The translations under genes were made by a program, and so were the position numbers. Positions 35,762 to 44,742 of a DNA stretch of 64,000 nucleotides are shown piece after piece (the first letter of the stretch is position 1; each line of letters starts with the position of its first letter). The notes under the pieces are model-generated. The model was not told the DNA's origin. It made no database searches and worked only from the letters and a program-made list of their open reading frames with translations. Source of the stretch: an uncultured Kordiimonas sp. (lineage in GTDB: Bacteria > Pseudomonadota > Alphaproteobacteria > Sphingomonadales > Kordiimonadaceae); the NCBI GenBank assembly GCA_947503625.1, contig CANNEK010000001.1, positions 986,152-1,050,151 on the forward strand, in the 5' to 3' direction.

Positions 35762-36751
35762 ATGACACCCCCAGATTTCTCCCGGCACAATGTGAACCTG
35801 GCGAGCCCCAGACTCGGCGCAGAAGTAACATATGCTACCGATGATTTTTTTGCCCCGATGGACCGGTTGATCAACCCGGAGGAACCCGTCTTCATCCCCG
35901 GAAAGTATGACGACAATGGCAAGTGGATGGACGGTTGGGAAAGCCGCCGCAAACGCACACCTGGGCACGACTATTGCGTGGCTCGCCTTGGCCAGCCTGG
36001 TATTATCGCCGGTGTTGATATAGATACGCGGCACTTTACCGGGAACTACCCACCTGAAGCCTCGCTTGAAGCCTGTGTTTCCGACGAGGCGGTGCCTGAG
36101 GCTGACGCGGCCTGGACAGAGCTGGTTGCTCGCAGTCCGCTGAACGGAGACAGCCAGCATTTTATTGAGATCAACAGTGAGCAAGCCTGGACCCATCTGC
36201 GTCTTCACATATACCCTGATGGCGGCGTCGCCCGCCTGCGTGTTTATGGTCGTGTCCTCAAGAACTGGGGCCCGGATGAAGCCACCAAAACCGTTGACCT
36301 TCTGGCAACAGTGAACGGTGGTTATCCCGTTTTTGCCAACAACGAACATTTTGGTATCCTGGCCAATATCATGGCGCCCGGCAAAGGTTTAAACATGGGC
36401 GATGGATGGGAAACACGCCGCCGCCGTGAACCGGGCCACGACTGGGCGATCGTGGGTTTGGGCCATATAGGCACTATCGAGGAAATTCTGGTTGATACTG
36501 CCCATTTTAAAGGTAATTACCCGGCGTTTGCGTCGCTGCAGGCAGCAAACCTTGATCAACTACCTCAGGACCTTGAGAGCGAGAGTGCCAATTGGCCTGA
36601 ACTCCTCGCCAAACAACCACTCAGCGCAGACAACGAACATGTGTTTAAACCGACCGCAGCCTTGGGTCCCGTCACTCATGTGCGCCTGAATATTTTTCCG
36701 GATGGAGGGATCAGTCGGCTTCGACTGTTTGGCAAAACCTTTCCGGGCTAG
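35762..36751 (+). CDS. alc: Allantoicase
   Basis: A 329-residue enzyme hydrolysing allantoate to ureidoglycolate and urea. It shows the internal duplication typical of the family: two jelly-roll halves, each with GW-E-T/S-RRK/RR-PGHD and a D-T-FxGNYP strand (about residues 58-100 and 217-258). It starts 14 bases after uraD and is the last plus-strand gene of the purine locus. Its TAG stop overlaps the stop of the convergent AtuA-type gene in a shared CTAG. The standard symbol in bacteria varies (alc or allC-like names), so the symbol is a convenience. Confidence 0.93.
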   Translation: MTPPDFSRHNVNLASPRLGAEVTYATDDFFAPMDRLINPEEPVFIPGKYDDNGKWMDGWESRRKRTPGHDYCVARLGQPGIIAGVDIDTRHFTGNYPPEASLEACVSDEAVPEADAAWTELVARSPLNGDSQHFIEINSEQAWTHLRLHIYPDGGVARLRVYGRVLKNWGPDEATKTVDLLATVNGGYPVFANNEHFGILANIMAPGKGLNMGDGWETRRRREPGHDWAIVGLGHIGTIEEILVDTAHFKGNYPAFASLQAANLDQLPQDLESESANWPELLAKQPLSADNEHVFKPTAALGPVTHVRLNIFPDGGISRLRLFGKTFPG

Positions 36752-38532
36752 TGCAAGCCCCACCCGGGCGGCACTTTGACCGGCAGCGAAAGAAGCATCT
36801 GACCATAAGCCTTACCCTGGTTATCCATCCTGATGGAAGCAGTGGCGCCGCCACCCAACGCTTCCGTCAGAAGAAAATTGTAGGCGCCAAATCCCGGCAA
36901 GGCGAAACGGGCCGCCGAGCCTGACATCAGGTGTCCAAAATAGCTCGCGACTACATCCGCTGTTAATTGCCCTTCGAGGATTGGCAGATACTTCTGGTCC
37001 CGGGCCATTACGCCAACATTAGCCTTATTACCCTTGTCACCGCTGCGCGCATAGGCAAGCTTTTCCAGAGGAACGTTAACCCAGTCATCCACGATTTCCG
37101 CTGCCGCCACAGGCATATCCGGACAGTTTGCAAGGTCTGAGCTTTCCCCAACATCGTATGGCTCGTCAGCGATTACAGTGTCACCCAACAATACCTTCAC
37201 CCGTACATCCGTTTTCTTTATCAACCCGGAGTGGACCCGCATCAGAGGCTGGGGTTTAACACGCCCACCTCCAAGTCCGCTCATGCCCGGTGTGCCCGAG
37301 GTACCCAAATAGGCAAGCTCCGCAGCCGCAAAAGCTAGCGCCTTTGGATCGTCATGATGTAACCCGAACTTGCACATCACTTCGCGGGTGCCCGTATCAG
37401 CGGCATGCGGCCCGTAAACCGCCTCGGCACCAATAACCTCAATGGACACATCCCGGAAATCATTTATGCCACGCTCGGTAAACGCCTTGCGCACACGCTT
37501 TATCCAGGCGTCTGCACCGGCTTGAGCCTTTTCAGCCGCTCGCGGCCCTGCGATAAAATAGCAGCCCATTAATCTGTACCCATCAATATGGGTCGCGCAG
37601 ACTTTATAGTCCGGTCCCGGTGCCCTGCCTCTGGCACCCGACACGTGAATGCTGTCCTTACCGGCTTCGGTTAGCTTGACGCCCGTGAAATCACATGAGA
37701 CATCAGGCAGCAAATAATTTGCCGGATCCCCAATTTCATAGAGTATCTGCTCACCAACAGTTCCCCTGCTTATCAAACCACCTGTTTCAGGTGGAATACC
37801 TACCGTAAAGCTGCCGTCGTGGTTCACTTCGGCGACAGGATAACTGATATCGGAATAATCAGGCACCAGATGCCAGTCAGTGAAATTGCCGCCAGCGCAC
37901 TGGGCACCGCACTCCAGCACATGGCCTGCAAGCGAACCCTGAGCCAGCCTGTCATAGTCTGTCATCGGCCAGCCAAATTCATGCACGAGCGGCCCCAGCA
38001 CCAGTGCGCTATCAACAACCCGACCGGTAACGACAACATCAGCACCGGCGGCAAGTGCGTCAGCTATCGGCTTTGCACCCAGATATGCGTTCACACTAGC
38101 CAAACGGTCGGGCAACGGCTTCCCGTCGTCAATATCCGACATTCCCTGCACTGCTAGATCATCCGCGCGATCCGACAGGTCGTCACCGTACACTCCTGCT
38201 ATTTTCAGGTTCAGGCCTTTCGCTTCGCACAAGTTCTGAAGCGCTTTCACACACCCGGGCACGTTGACACCGCCTGCATTTGCGACAACCCTAATTCCCT
38301 TTTTCGCACAATCAGCAAGAACATCGTTCATGGCGACCGTCACAAAATCAACCGCGTAGCCATATTGAGGGTCACGTATGTGCGCACGAGCAAGAATTGC
38401 CATCGTGACTTCGGCCAGATAGTCGAAAATCAGATAATTAACAGCGCCTTTATCGACAAGTTGCCGAGCTGCAAGCTGGCTATCACCATAAAAGGCAGAA
38501 GCCCCGCCGATACGAATAGTTTTATCAGTCAT
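36748..38532 (-). CDS. AtuA-family acyclic terpene utilisation protein
   Basis: A 594-residue protein. The long N-terminal domain (DUF1446; GGASAFYGDSQLAARQL, VVANAGGVNVPGC) is fused to a smaller C-terminal domain (LAYARSGDKGNKANVGVMA). AtuA is required for citronellol and geraniol degradation in Pseudomonas, but its reaction has not been settled to my knowledge. It is last in the carboxylase operon, overlapping the biotin-subunit gene by ATGA. The presence of AtuA points to branched or isoprenoid acyl-CoA substrates rather than simple leucine breakdown. Confidence 0.88.
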   Translation of the reverse strand: MTDKTIRIGGASAFYGDSQLAARQLVDKGAVNYLIFDYLAEVTMAILARAHIRDPQYGYAVDFVTVAMNDVLADCAKKGIRVVANAGGVNVPGCVKALQNLCEAKGLNLKIAGVYGDDLSDRADDLAVQGMSDIDDGKPLPDRLASVNAYLGAKPIADALAAGADVVVTGRVVDSALVLGPLVHEFGWPMTDYDRLAQGSLAGHVLECGAQCAGGNFTDWHLVPDYSDISYPVAEVNHDGSFTVGIPPETGGLISRGTVGEQILYEIGDPANYLLPDVSCDFTGVKLTEAGKDSIHVSGARGRAPGPDYKVCATHIDGYRLMGCYFIAGPRAAEKAQAGADAWIKRVRKAFTERGINDFRDVSIEVIGAEAVYGPHAADTGTREVMCKFGLHHDDPKALAFAAAELAYLGTSGTPGMSGLGGGRVKPQPLMRVHSGLIKKTDVRVKVLLGDTVIADEPYDVGESSDLANCPDMPVAAAEIVDDWVNVPLEKLAYARSGDKGNKANVGVMARDQKYLPILEGQLTADVVASYFGHLMSGSAARFALPGFGAYNFLLTEALGGGATASIRMDNQGKAYGQMLLSLPVKVPPGWGLH

Positions 38533-40478
38533 TGCTTTTCTCCGGCCTGCACATCAACGTTCGCAAGCACCTGCTTGCTTTTGACCTGATCACCCACCTT
38601 GGCTGATAAATCGGAAACGATGCCAGCCACTGACGCCTTGAGTGAATGCTCCATTTTCATGGCTTCCATAACGACCAGAATATCCCCCTTGGCAACAATA
38701 TCACCGACCGCCGCTTTCACATCGACGATAGCCCCATCCATCGGTGCCCTCACACTTCCGTCACCTTTGCCCGCCGATGCAACGGCAGGCTCCCCCGCAA
38801 CATTTTTGACCGCAAGGTGCCCTGCAGAACCATCCAGATAGACAGTCTGATCATTGACAACAAAAGCAAAAGACGTCCGAACACCGTTTTCGATGACTAC
38901 ACATGCCTCATTCGACATGGAAAGCAGTTCAATTTCAATTTCCTGGTCAGCAACCACTACTGTGTTTCGCTGCCCGCGTTTCACGATAGACACCGGCAAA
39001 CGATCGCCAGTTACATCGAACAAAAACTGAGATGTCTGACCAGACGCACTTGTCCAATCGCCGCCAGCCATCGGGGTACTGTGAAACAAAACCAGTGCCG
39101 CGCGCGCCAACTCTAGCGAAACTGAATTGTCCACCGTACCTTCACCAAAATACTGCTCCAGAAAAGCCGTCGTTACACTGTCATTTTCAAATGCGTCATG
39201 GCCGACGATTTCGGAGAGGAACGCCCGGTTATGTGTCACTCCCAAAAGCGTTGTATCCTGCAACGCAGACCTTAAGCGTCGAAGCGCAACGCCGCGTGAA
39301 GGGCCATACGCAATCAACTTGGCAAGCATCGGGTCATAAAACGCACTAACTGCCTGGCCCGATTGCAAACCGTGATCAGTCCTGACACCGTCGCTTACAG
39401 GTGTTTTCCAACCCAGAACTGTTCCCGTTTGCGGCAAGAAGCCATTGGCCGGATCTTCGGCATACAGTCGAACTTCAATCGCGTGACCCTGCAACCGGAT
39501 ATCATCTTGCGCTAACGGCAATGGCTGCCCCTCGGCAACCGACAACTGCCAGGCAACCAGATCAACGCCCGTGACCATTTCGGTAACAGGGTGTTCAACT
39601 TGCAAGCGCGTGTTCATCTCGAGGAAATAGAAATTCCGGTCTTTGTCGACCAGAAATTCCACTGTACCAGCGCCCACATAATCGCAGGCTTTCGCAGCTT
39701 TTACAGCTGCCTGCCCCATGCGCAACCGCAGCTCATCAGTCATGAACGGGCTGGGGGCCTCTTCAACGACTTTTTGGTGTCTTCGCTGGATCGAGCAATC
39801 GCGCTCGAAGAGGTGCACTATATTACCGTGACTATCGCCAAATATCTGGACTTCTATGTGACGTGGCTCAACAATGGCCTTTTCAAGGATTAGCTCGCTG
39901 CTTCCAAAAGCATTCATTGCTTCGGAACGCGCAGTTTCAATGCTGGCAAGCAGGTCTTCTTTCCGTTCTACAAGCCGCATGCCACGGCCACCGCCGCCTG
40001 CAGACGCCTTGACCATCAACGGGAAGCCAATTTTCTCCGCCTCGAATGCAAACACGCCGTCAGTCTGATCTGAACCACTATAACCCGGCACGCAGGGCAC
40101 TTTCGCTCGTTCCATCGCGAGTTTCGAAAGCCTCTTGCTGCCCATAAGCTCAATTGCATCGGGTGAAGGGCCGATAAATATCAGGCCGGCTTCATCGCAC
40201 GCTTTTGCAAATTCAGCATTTTCAGAGAGGAAGCCATATCCCGGGTGAACAGCGTCTGCGTTGGTCAATTTTGCGGCTGCAATGACAGCGTCAATCGACA
40301 AATAGCTTTCAGCTACAGGGGCCGGGCCAATGCAAACAGCTTCATCAGCCATGCTGGTGTGCAGTGCGCCTGCGTCCGCTTCGCTGTATACAGCAACGCT
40401 TCTGTACCCTTGTTCCCGTGCGGTTCGGATAACTCTGACAGCGATTTCGCCCCGGTTAGCAATAATAATTTTCTTCAT
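38529..40478 (-). CDS. Acyl-CoA carboxylase biotin-containing alpha subunit (AtuF/LiuD-like)
   Basis: A 649-residue protein with a biotin carboxylase domain (residues 1-450: IANRGEIAVR, ATP-grasp loop KASAGGGGRGMRLV, EMNTRLQVEHPVTE), a linker domain and a C-terminal biotinyl domain with K608 in VMEAMKMEHS. It carboxylates biotin and supplies the beta subunit encoded three genes' distance upstream. Substrate may be methylcrotonyl-, geranyl- or a related 3-methyl-enoyl-CoA. The stop overlaps the AtuA start. Sequence reading alone cannot separate the geranyl- and methylcrotonyl-type enzymes. Confidence 0.93.
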   Translation of the reverse strand: MKKIIIANRGEIAVRVIRTAREQGYRSVAVYSEADAGALHTSMADEAVCIGPAPVAESYLSIDAVIAAAKLTNADAVHPGYGFLSENAEFAKACDEAGLIFIGPSPDAIELMGSKRLSKLAMERAKVPCVPGYSGSDQTDGVFAFEAEKIGFPLMVKASAGGGGRGMRLVERKEDLLASIETARSEAMNAFGSSELILEKAIVEPRHIEVQIFGDSHGNIVHLFERDCSIQRRHQKVVEEAPSPFMTDELRLRMGQAAVKAAKACDYVGAGTVEFLVDKDRNFYFLEMNTRLQVEHPVTEMVTGVDLVAWQLSVAEGQPLPLAQDDIRLQGHAIEVRLYAEDPANGFLPQTGTVLGWKTPVSDGVRTDHGLQSGQAVSAFYDPMLAKLIAYGPSRGVALRRLRSALQDTTLLGVTHNRAFLSEIVGHDAFENDSVTTAFLEQYFGEGTVDNSVSLELARAALVLFHSTPMAGGDWTSASGQTSQFLFDVTGDRLPVSIVKRGQRNTVVVADQEIEIELLSMSNEACVVIENGVRTSFAFVVNDQTVYLDGSAGHLAVKNVAGEPAVASAGKGDGSVRAPMDGAIVDVKAAVGDIVAKGDILVVMEAMKMEHSLKASVAGIVSDLSAKVGDQVKSKQVLANVDVQAGEKQ

Positions 40479-40481
40479 GCT

Positions 40482-41288
40482 CTATAGCTCCCCTGCCCAG
40501 TCAGGCTTGCGTTTTTCGACAAAAGCTCGTGTCCCTTCGCCACCTTCATCACTACCAAGAGCGTCAGCGAACCAGTCAGCAGCCTGATCAAGCAGGACCT
40601 CATGTTCGATTTTGCCAACAGCGTGCAGCAGTTTCTTCGTCAGGGCGTTGGCACCCGGAGCGGTGCGTTTCACACACTTCAGAACCGCAGCAAGCGCGGC
40701 CTCCATATCCGCAGCACCCTCTGTTACCTGATGGGCAAACCCCAGCGTTTTCGCCTCGTCGCCCTGCACCCAGTTCCCCAGAAGGGCAAGGCGCCTTGAA
40801 GCGGTCAGGCCAATACGTGCAACAACAAAAGGTGCGATCTGCGCCGGGATAATACCAAGGCCCGTTTCGGGCATGCCGAACTTCGCACCCATATCAGCGA
40901 TCGCTACATCTGAAACGCAGGCCAACCCAAGACCGCCACCTAATACTGCTCCTTCAAGGCAGGCGATAACAACCTGTGGCGCTGCATTGGCTTCAGTTAC
41001 CATTCGACCGAAGTTGCGATTAAATTCCCACATGACTTTTGCAGCGTCCACATCCTGTGTTCGGTCATTCATGCTCGAAATATCGCCACCTGCGCAGAAG
41101 TTCCCTTCGGCACCTCGAAGCACAACGGCCCTGATGGCCCTGTCATCGTGGATACCAGCGAATACCGCCCGTAGCTCGTGAACCATCTGGTCATTCATCG
41201 CATTGCGTTTGTGCGGGCGGTTGAGCGTTATGGTCAACACCCCTCCTTGCTGTTCCAGCAACAGTTCCCGGCAATCAGGTAAAGCCAT
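40482..41288 (-). CDS. Enoyl-CoA hydratase/isomerase (AtuE/LiuC-like)
   Basis: A 268-residue crotonase-fold enzyme. Oxyanion-hole segments are NFCAGGDIS and EGAVLGGGLGLACVSD, and a catalytic-type Glu is in PETGLGIIP. In Atu or Liu pathways this enzyme hydrates the carboxylated enoyl-CoA (isohexenyl-glutaconyl-CoA or methylglutaconyl-CoA). It lies between the two carboxylase subunit genes, three bases before the alpha-subunit gene, which supports that role. No HMG-CoA lyase follows in the window. Confidence 0.9.
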   Translation of the reverse strand: MALPDCRELLLEQQGGVLTITLNRPHKRNAMNDQMVHELRAVFAGIHDDRAIRAVVLRGAEGNFCAGGDISSMNDRTQDVDAAKVMWEFNRNFGRMVTEANAAPQVVIACLEGAVLGGGLGLACVSDVAIADMGAKFGMPETGLGIIPAQIAPFVVARIGLTASRRLALLGNWVQGDEAKTLGFAHQVTEGAADMEAALAAVLKCVKRTAPGANALTKKLLHAVGKIEHEVLLDQAADWFADALGSDEGGEGTRAFVEKRKPDWAGEL

Positions 41289-41309
41289 GAAGAATTCCCA
41301 TTCGTTGTC

Positions 41310-42923
41310 TTAAAGGCGTGCAACGCCAAAGCTGTTGGGGTTAAGAGTGCGCCGGTCAGCTTCAACGCAAACCGATAAAGCGAAGGCGACAACAGAACGA
41401 GTGTCGCGCGGATCGATCATGCCGTCGTCCCACAGGCGTGCCGTATTGGCGAGCGCGCGTGATTTCGCTTCCATCGAGTCCACCACATCTTTTTCCATCG
41501 CGTCGAGCAACTCGTGATTGACGGCCCCGTGGCGCGCCATTTTTGCTTCGCCAACCTGACGCATGACACTTCCTGCCTGCGCCGGCCCCATCACTGACAC
41601 CACGCTACGTGGCCAGGCAAACATGAAACGAGGGTCCATGCCGCGCCCGCACATGGCATAATTTCCCGCGCCATAAGAGCCACCGACAACGACACTGACC
41701 TTCGGCACACGAGCGTTTGTGACAGCCTGAATAAGCTTGGCACCGTGCTTGATGATGCCCGCTTGTTCTGCCTCGGTACCAACAAGAAAACCTGTGGTGT
41801 TGTGAAGAAACAAAATTGGCGTTCCAGCCTGCTCGCAAAGTTGAATAAACTGCGCAGCTTTTGCGGCACCCCGTGCAGTGATGGGGGCATTATTGCCAAT
41901 CACACCACAAGCCCGGCCCTCAATTTCAATATTGCCGCAAACGGTGCCGACATCATAGTCAGCCTTGAAGTCGAGATAGTCAGACCCGTCTGCAATGCGC
42001 GCGATAACTTCCCTGACATCATAAGGAATTTTGGGGTCAACCGGCACCAGCCCCAAAAGCTCCTCTGCGGGATATAGTGGCTCTTGAAAAGCTTTTTGAG
42101 TAGGGGGCAACGCGTCCTCATTCCAGCCCACTTTCGTCATTATGTCGCGGGCGATACGCACACCATCGCTGTCGTTTTCTGCCAGATAGTCGGCGGTACC
42201 GGCAATTTCGGCATGCATCTCCGCCCCACCAATTTCTTCATCGGTCGCGATCTCACCGGTCGCAGCTTTCAAAAGTGGTGGCCCGGCCAGATAAACAGTG
42301 GATTGCTTGCGGATCATGACTACATAGTCCGAGAGACCAGGCTGATAAGCGCCACCCGCTGTTGCGCTTCCGTGAACCACAGTGATTTGCGGGATACCGG
42401 CCGCCGACAACTTCGCCTGCATGGCAAAACCACCCCCGGAAGGGCCAAACCAGTCCCCGAGGGATTTCAAGTCCCCGCCACCACTTTGGGCAAGAGTGAT
42501 CAACGGCAGTTTGTTTTCCAGCGCCAGATCCATCATCCGGCGGCGTTTTTTTCCCGCAAGTTCAGTTATGGTACCGCCCTTGGTTAGATAATCGTCGGCC
42601 ATCACCATCACACGGGCCCCACCAACATAACCAATACCGGTTATACAGCTACCGCCAGCCCCGCTACCATCCTTGTCCCCCTGTTGCATATAGCCGCAGA
42701 GCGTTGAGAGCTCCAGAAACGGCGCGCCTGGGTCCAGGAGTAAATTCAGTCGTTCACGCGGTGGCAACAGTCCTCGTTTGATGTAACGCGGGGCTTTTTC
42801 AGCGGCTTTTTCAATCACCATGCGTTCAATACCGCGGAACTCTTCAACAGCGGCCAGCATCACTTCATGATTGGCTGCAAAACCAGCAGAACCCGGATCA
42901 AGTTGACTTTCGAAGACAGCCAT
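41310..42923 (-). CDS. Acyl-CoA carboxylase carboxyltransferase beta subunit (AtuC/LiuB-like)
   Basis: A 537-residue carboxyltransferase that moves CO2 from biotin to an enoyl-CoA. Typical segments are the N-terminal ERLNLLLDPGAPFLELS, GGDLKSLGDWFGPSGG, NTTGFLVGTEAEQAGIIKHGAK and the GGSYGAGNYAMCGRGMDPRF biotin region, all in the methylcrotonyl/geranyl-CoA carboxylase group. It begins eight bases after the acyl-CoA dehydrogenase gene. Length is normal. Confidence 0.93.
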   Translation of the reverse strand: MAVFESQLDPGSAGFAANHEVMLAAVEEFRGIERMVIEKAAEKAPRYIKRGLLPPRERLNLLLDPGAPFLELSTLCGYMQQGDKDGSGAGGSCITGIGYVGGARVMVMADDYLTKGGTITELAGKKRRRMMDLALENKLPLITLAQSGGGDLKSLGDWFGPSGGGFAMQAKLSAAGIPQITVVHGSATAGGAYQPGLSDYVVMIRKQSTVYLAGPPLLKAATGEIATDEEIGGAEMHAEIAGTADYLAENDSDGVRIARDIMTKVGWNEDALPPTQKAFQEPLYPAEELLGLVPVDPKIPYDVREVIARIADGSDYLDFKADYDVGTVCGNIEIEGRACGVIGNNAPITARGAAKAAQFIQLCEQAGTPILFLHNTTGFLVGTEAEQAGIIKHGAKLIQAVTNARVPKVSVVVGGSYGAGNYAMCGRGMDPRFMFAWPRSVVSVMGPAQAGSVMRQVGEAKMARHGAVNHELLDAMEKDVVDSMEAKSRALANTARLWDDGMIDPRDTRSVVAFALSVCVEADRRTLNPNSFGVARL

Positions 42924-42931
42924 ATCGCCCC

Positions 42932-44092
42932 CTATCCCTGACGCCGTGCAGGCATAATGCCCATGTATTTACAGATAATACCAAGCATGACTTCATCAGC
43001 CCCACCCCCGATTGAGCCCAAACGGCTGTCCCGGTAAGCCCGCGCAATGCCACTGTCCCACATGAACCCCATGCCGCCCCAGTATTGCAGGCAAGCATCA
43101 TTGACTTCACGCGCGAGGCGCCCGGCTTTCAACTTGGCCATTGAAGCTTTCAGCGTTACATCATCGCCGTGGATGTACCCTTCAACCGCGTCATAGGTTA
43201 GCGCCCGCATCATCTCGACATCTGTCTGTAACTCCGCAAGACGAAAATGCACGACCTGGTTATCAAGGATCGACTGCCCGAACGCCTGACGCTCGCGGGT
43301 GTAATCAATCGTATCATTGATACTGTTTTCCAGCCCCTTCAACGTGTTGGCAGCGGCAAAAATCCGCTCTTCCTGAAACTGCTGCATCTGGTAGGTAAAT
43401 CCAGCACCTTCCGCCCCAATGCGATAGCGTTGCGGCACTCTCACATCATCAAAGAAAATCTGCGCCGTGTCGCTTGAGCGCATGCCCAGCTTGTTAAGCG
43501 GCTCGGAAAAAGTGATACCCGGCGTCTTTGTCGGCACAATCACAAGTGACTTGTTTTTGTGCATAGGGTCGTCGCTGGTATTGACCAGCAAGCAGATATA
43601 GTCCGCCTGCGTAGAGTTGGTTATCCACATCTTGGTGCCATTGATGACATAGTCATCACCGTCTTTTCGGGCAGATGTTTTAATTGCTGCCACATCAGAA
43701 CCCGCATGAGGTTCGCTCACGCCAATCGAGAAAACAGCCTCTCCTGTTATTGATGGCACCAGAAAATCCCGTCGCAATTCATCACTGCCGAACCGAGCGA
43801 GCGCCGGTGTCGCCATATCTGTCTGCACGCCAATTCCCATGGGAACACCACCACACCGGGTCGCACCGATTTCCTCTGCAAATACGGTCTGATAGCTGTA
43901 ATCGAGGCCAAGCCCGCCATACTCGACGGGTTTGTGGATACCAAGCATACCCAGATCACCCAGTTTTTTGAATACCTCATGAGCCGGGAAAATGCCCGCT
44001 GCTTCCCATTCATCGACAAAAGGGTTGATTTCTTTCTCGACAAACTGCGCAACAGTGTTGCGAATGGCTTTATGTTCTTCCGTAAAACGCAT
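42932..44092 (-). CDS. Acyl-CoA dehydrogenase (branched-chain/citronellyl-CoA type, copy 1)
   Basis: A 386-residue FAD enzyme making the alpha-beta double bond in an acyl-CoA. Visible are ISVSEPHAGSD-like GVSEPHAGSDVAAIKT, KMWITNSTQADY and the C-terminal YRDSRLGSIGGGADEVM. Where many family members have the base Glu in YEG near the C-terminus, this protein has GGG. A Glu in QEERIFAA corresponds to the isovaleryl-CoA-type base position. This favours a branched substrate. It is followed eight bases later by the carboxylase beta gene. Confidence 0.92.
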   Translation of the reverse strand: MRFTEEHKAIRNTVAQFVEKEINPFVDEWEAAGIFPAHEVFKKLGDLGMLGIHKPVEYGGLGLDYSYQTVFAEEIGATRCGGVPMGIGVQTDMATPALARFGSDELRRDFLVPSITGEAVFSIGVSEPHAGSDVAAIKTSARKDGDDYVINGTKMWITNSTQADYICLLVNTSDDPMHKNKSLVIVPTKTPGITFSEPLNKLGMRSSDTAQIFFDDVRVPQRYRIGAEGAGFTYQMQQFQEERIFAAANTLKGLENSINDTIDYTRERQAFGQSILDNQVVHFRLAELQTDVEMMRALTYDAVEGYIHGDDVTLKASMAKLKAGRLAREVNDACLQYWGGMGFMWDSGIARAYRDSRLGSIGGGADEVMLGIICKYMGIMPARRQG

Positions 44093-44101
44093 CTTTAAGT
44101 C

Positions 44102-44734
44102 CTATTTAAACGGGCTTTGCTCGGCGCCCAGCGCCGCGGCTTTCTCAAACGCGGGCCGCGCCTGAAGGCGGGCGAGATAGTCTTTCACTTGTGGTGTATA
44201 GCGGTCATCAAGGCCAAGGGACTGGCCGAGATGCAGGGCATATCCTACCGCTATATCAGCGATGGTGAACCGGCCATCACACAGAAATTCCCGATCCTCA
44301 ATGTGAGTATCAAGCCTGCGCAGGCGAGCAATAAACCATGCGGCATAGTCCTCCGCAGCCTGTGGCAGGCGGCGATCGCCCTGCTCCAGCATTGTATAGC
44401 GCAGAACAATGGTTTGCGGGAATGTCAGCGTGGCATCACTGTGATACAGCCAATTCAGATAGTCGCCGTATTCCACATCGGCCGGTGTGAGGCCAAAATC
44501 ACGCTGATCATACTTTTCGACCAGATAATGACAAATGCCGGACGACTCTGTCATGGTGGTGTCACCATCAACAAAATAGGGAACGGTGCCAAGTGCATTG
44601 ACCCCCAGATATTCTTTCTTGAAGACCCGGGGCGGAAACGGCAGTACTTCAAGATCATACTCCATTCCCATCTCTTCCAGCGCCCACAAAGGTCGCAAAG
44701 ACCTTGCATTATGACAGTGCCAAAGTTTCATCAT
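44102..44734 (-). CDS. Glutathione S-transferase family protein
   Basis: A 210-residue protein with an N-terminal thioredoxin-fold domain (WHCHNARSLRPLWALEEMG, then NALGTVPYFVDGD and the glutathione-binding TESSGICHYLV) and a helical C-terminal domain (FTIADIAVGYALHL). Ser/Asn rather than Tyr probably activates glutathione (CHNARS), as in beta/nu-like classes. It lies between two acyl-CoA dehydrogenase genes with gaps of under ten bases, so it is part of the operon. A role in isomerising or detoxifying an unsaturated intermediate is possible but unproven. Confidence 0.88.
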   Translation of the reverse strand: MMKLWHCHNARSLRPLWALEEMGMEYDLEVLPFPPRVFKKEYLGVNALGTVPYFVDGDTTMTESSGICHYLVEKYDQRDFGLTPADVEYGDYLNWLYHSDATLTFPQTIVLRYTMLEQGDRRLPQAAEDYAAWFIARLRRLDTHIEDREFLCDGRFTIADIAVGYALHLGQSLGLDDRYTPQVKDYLARLQARPAFEKAAALGAEQSPFK

Positions 44735-44742
44735 TGTTTTCC

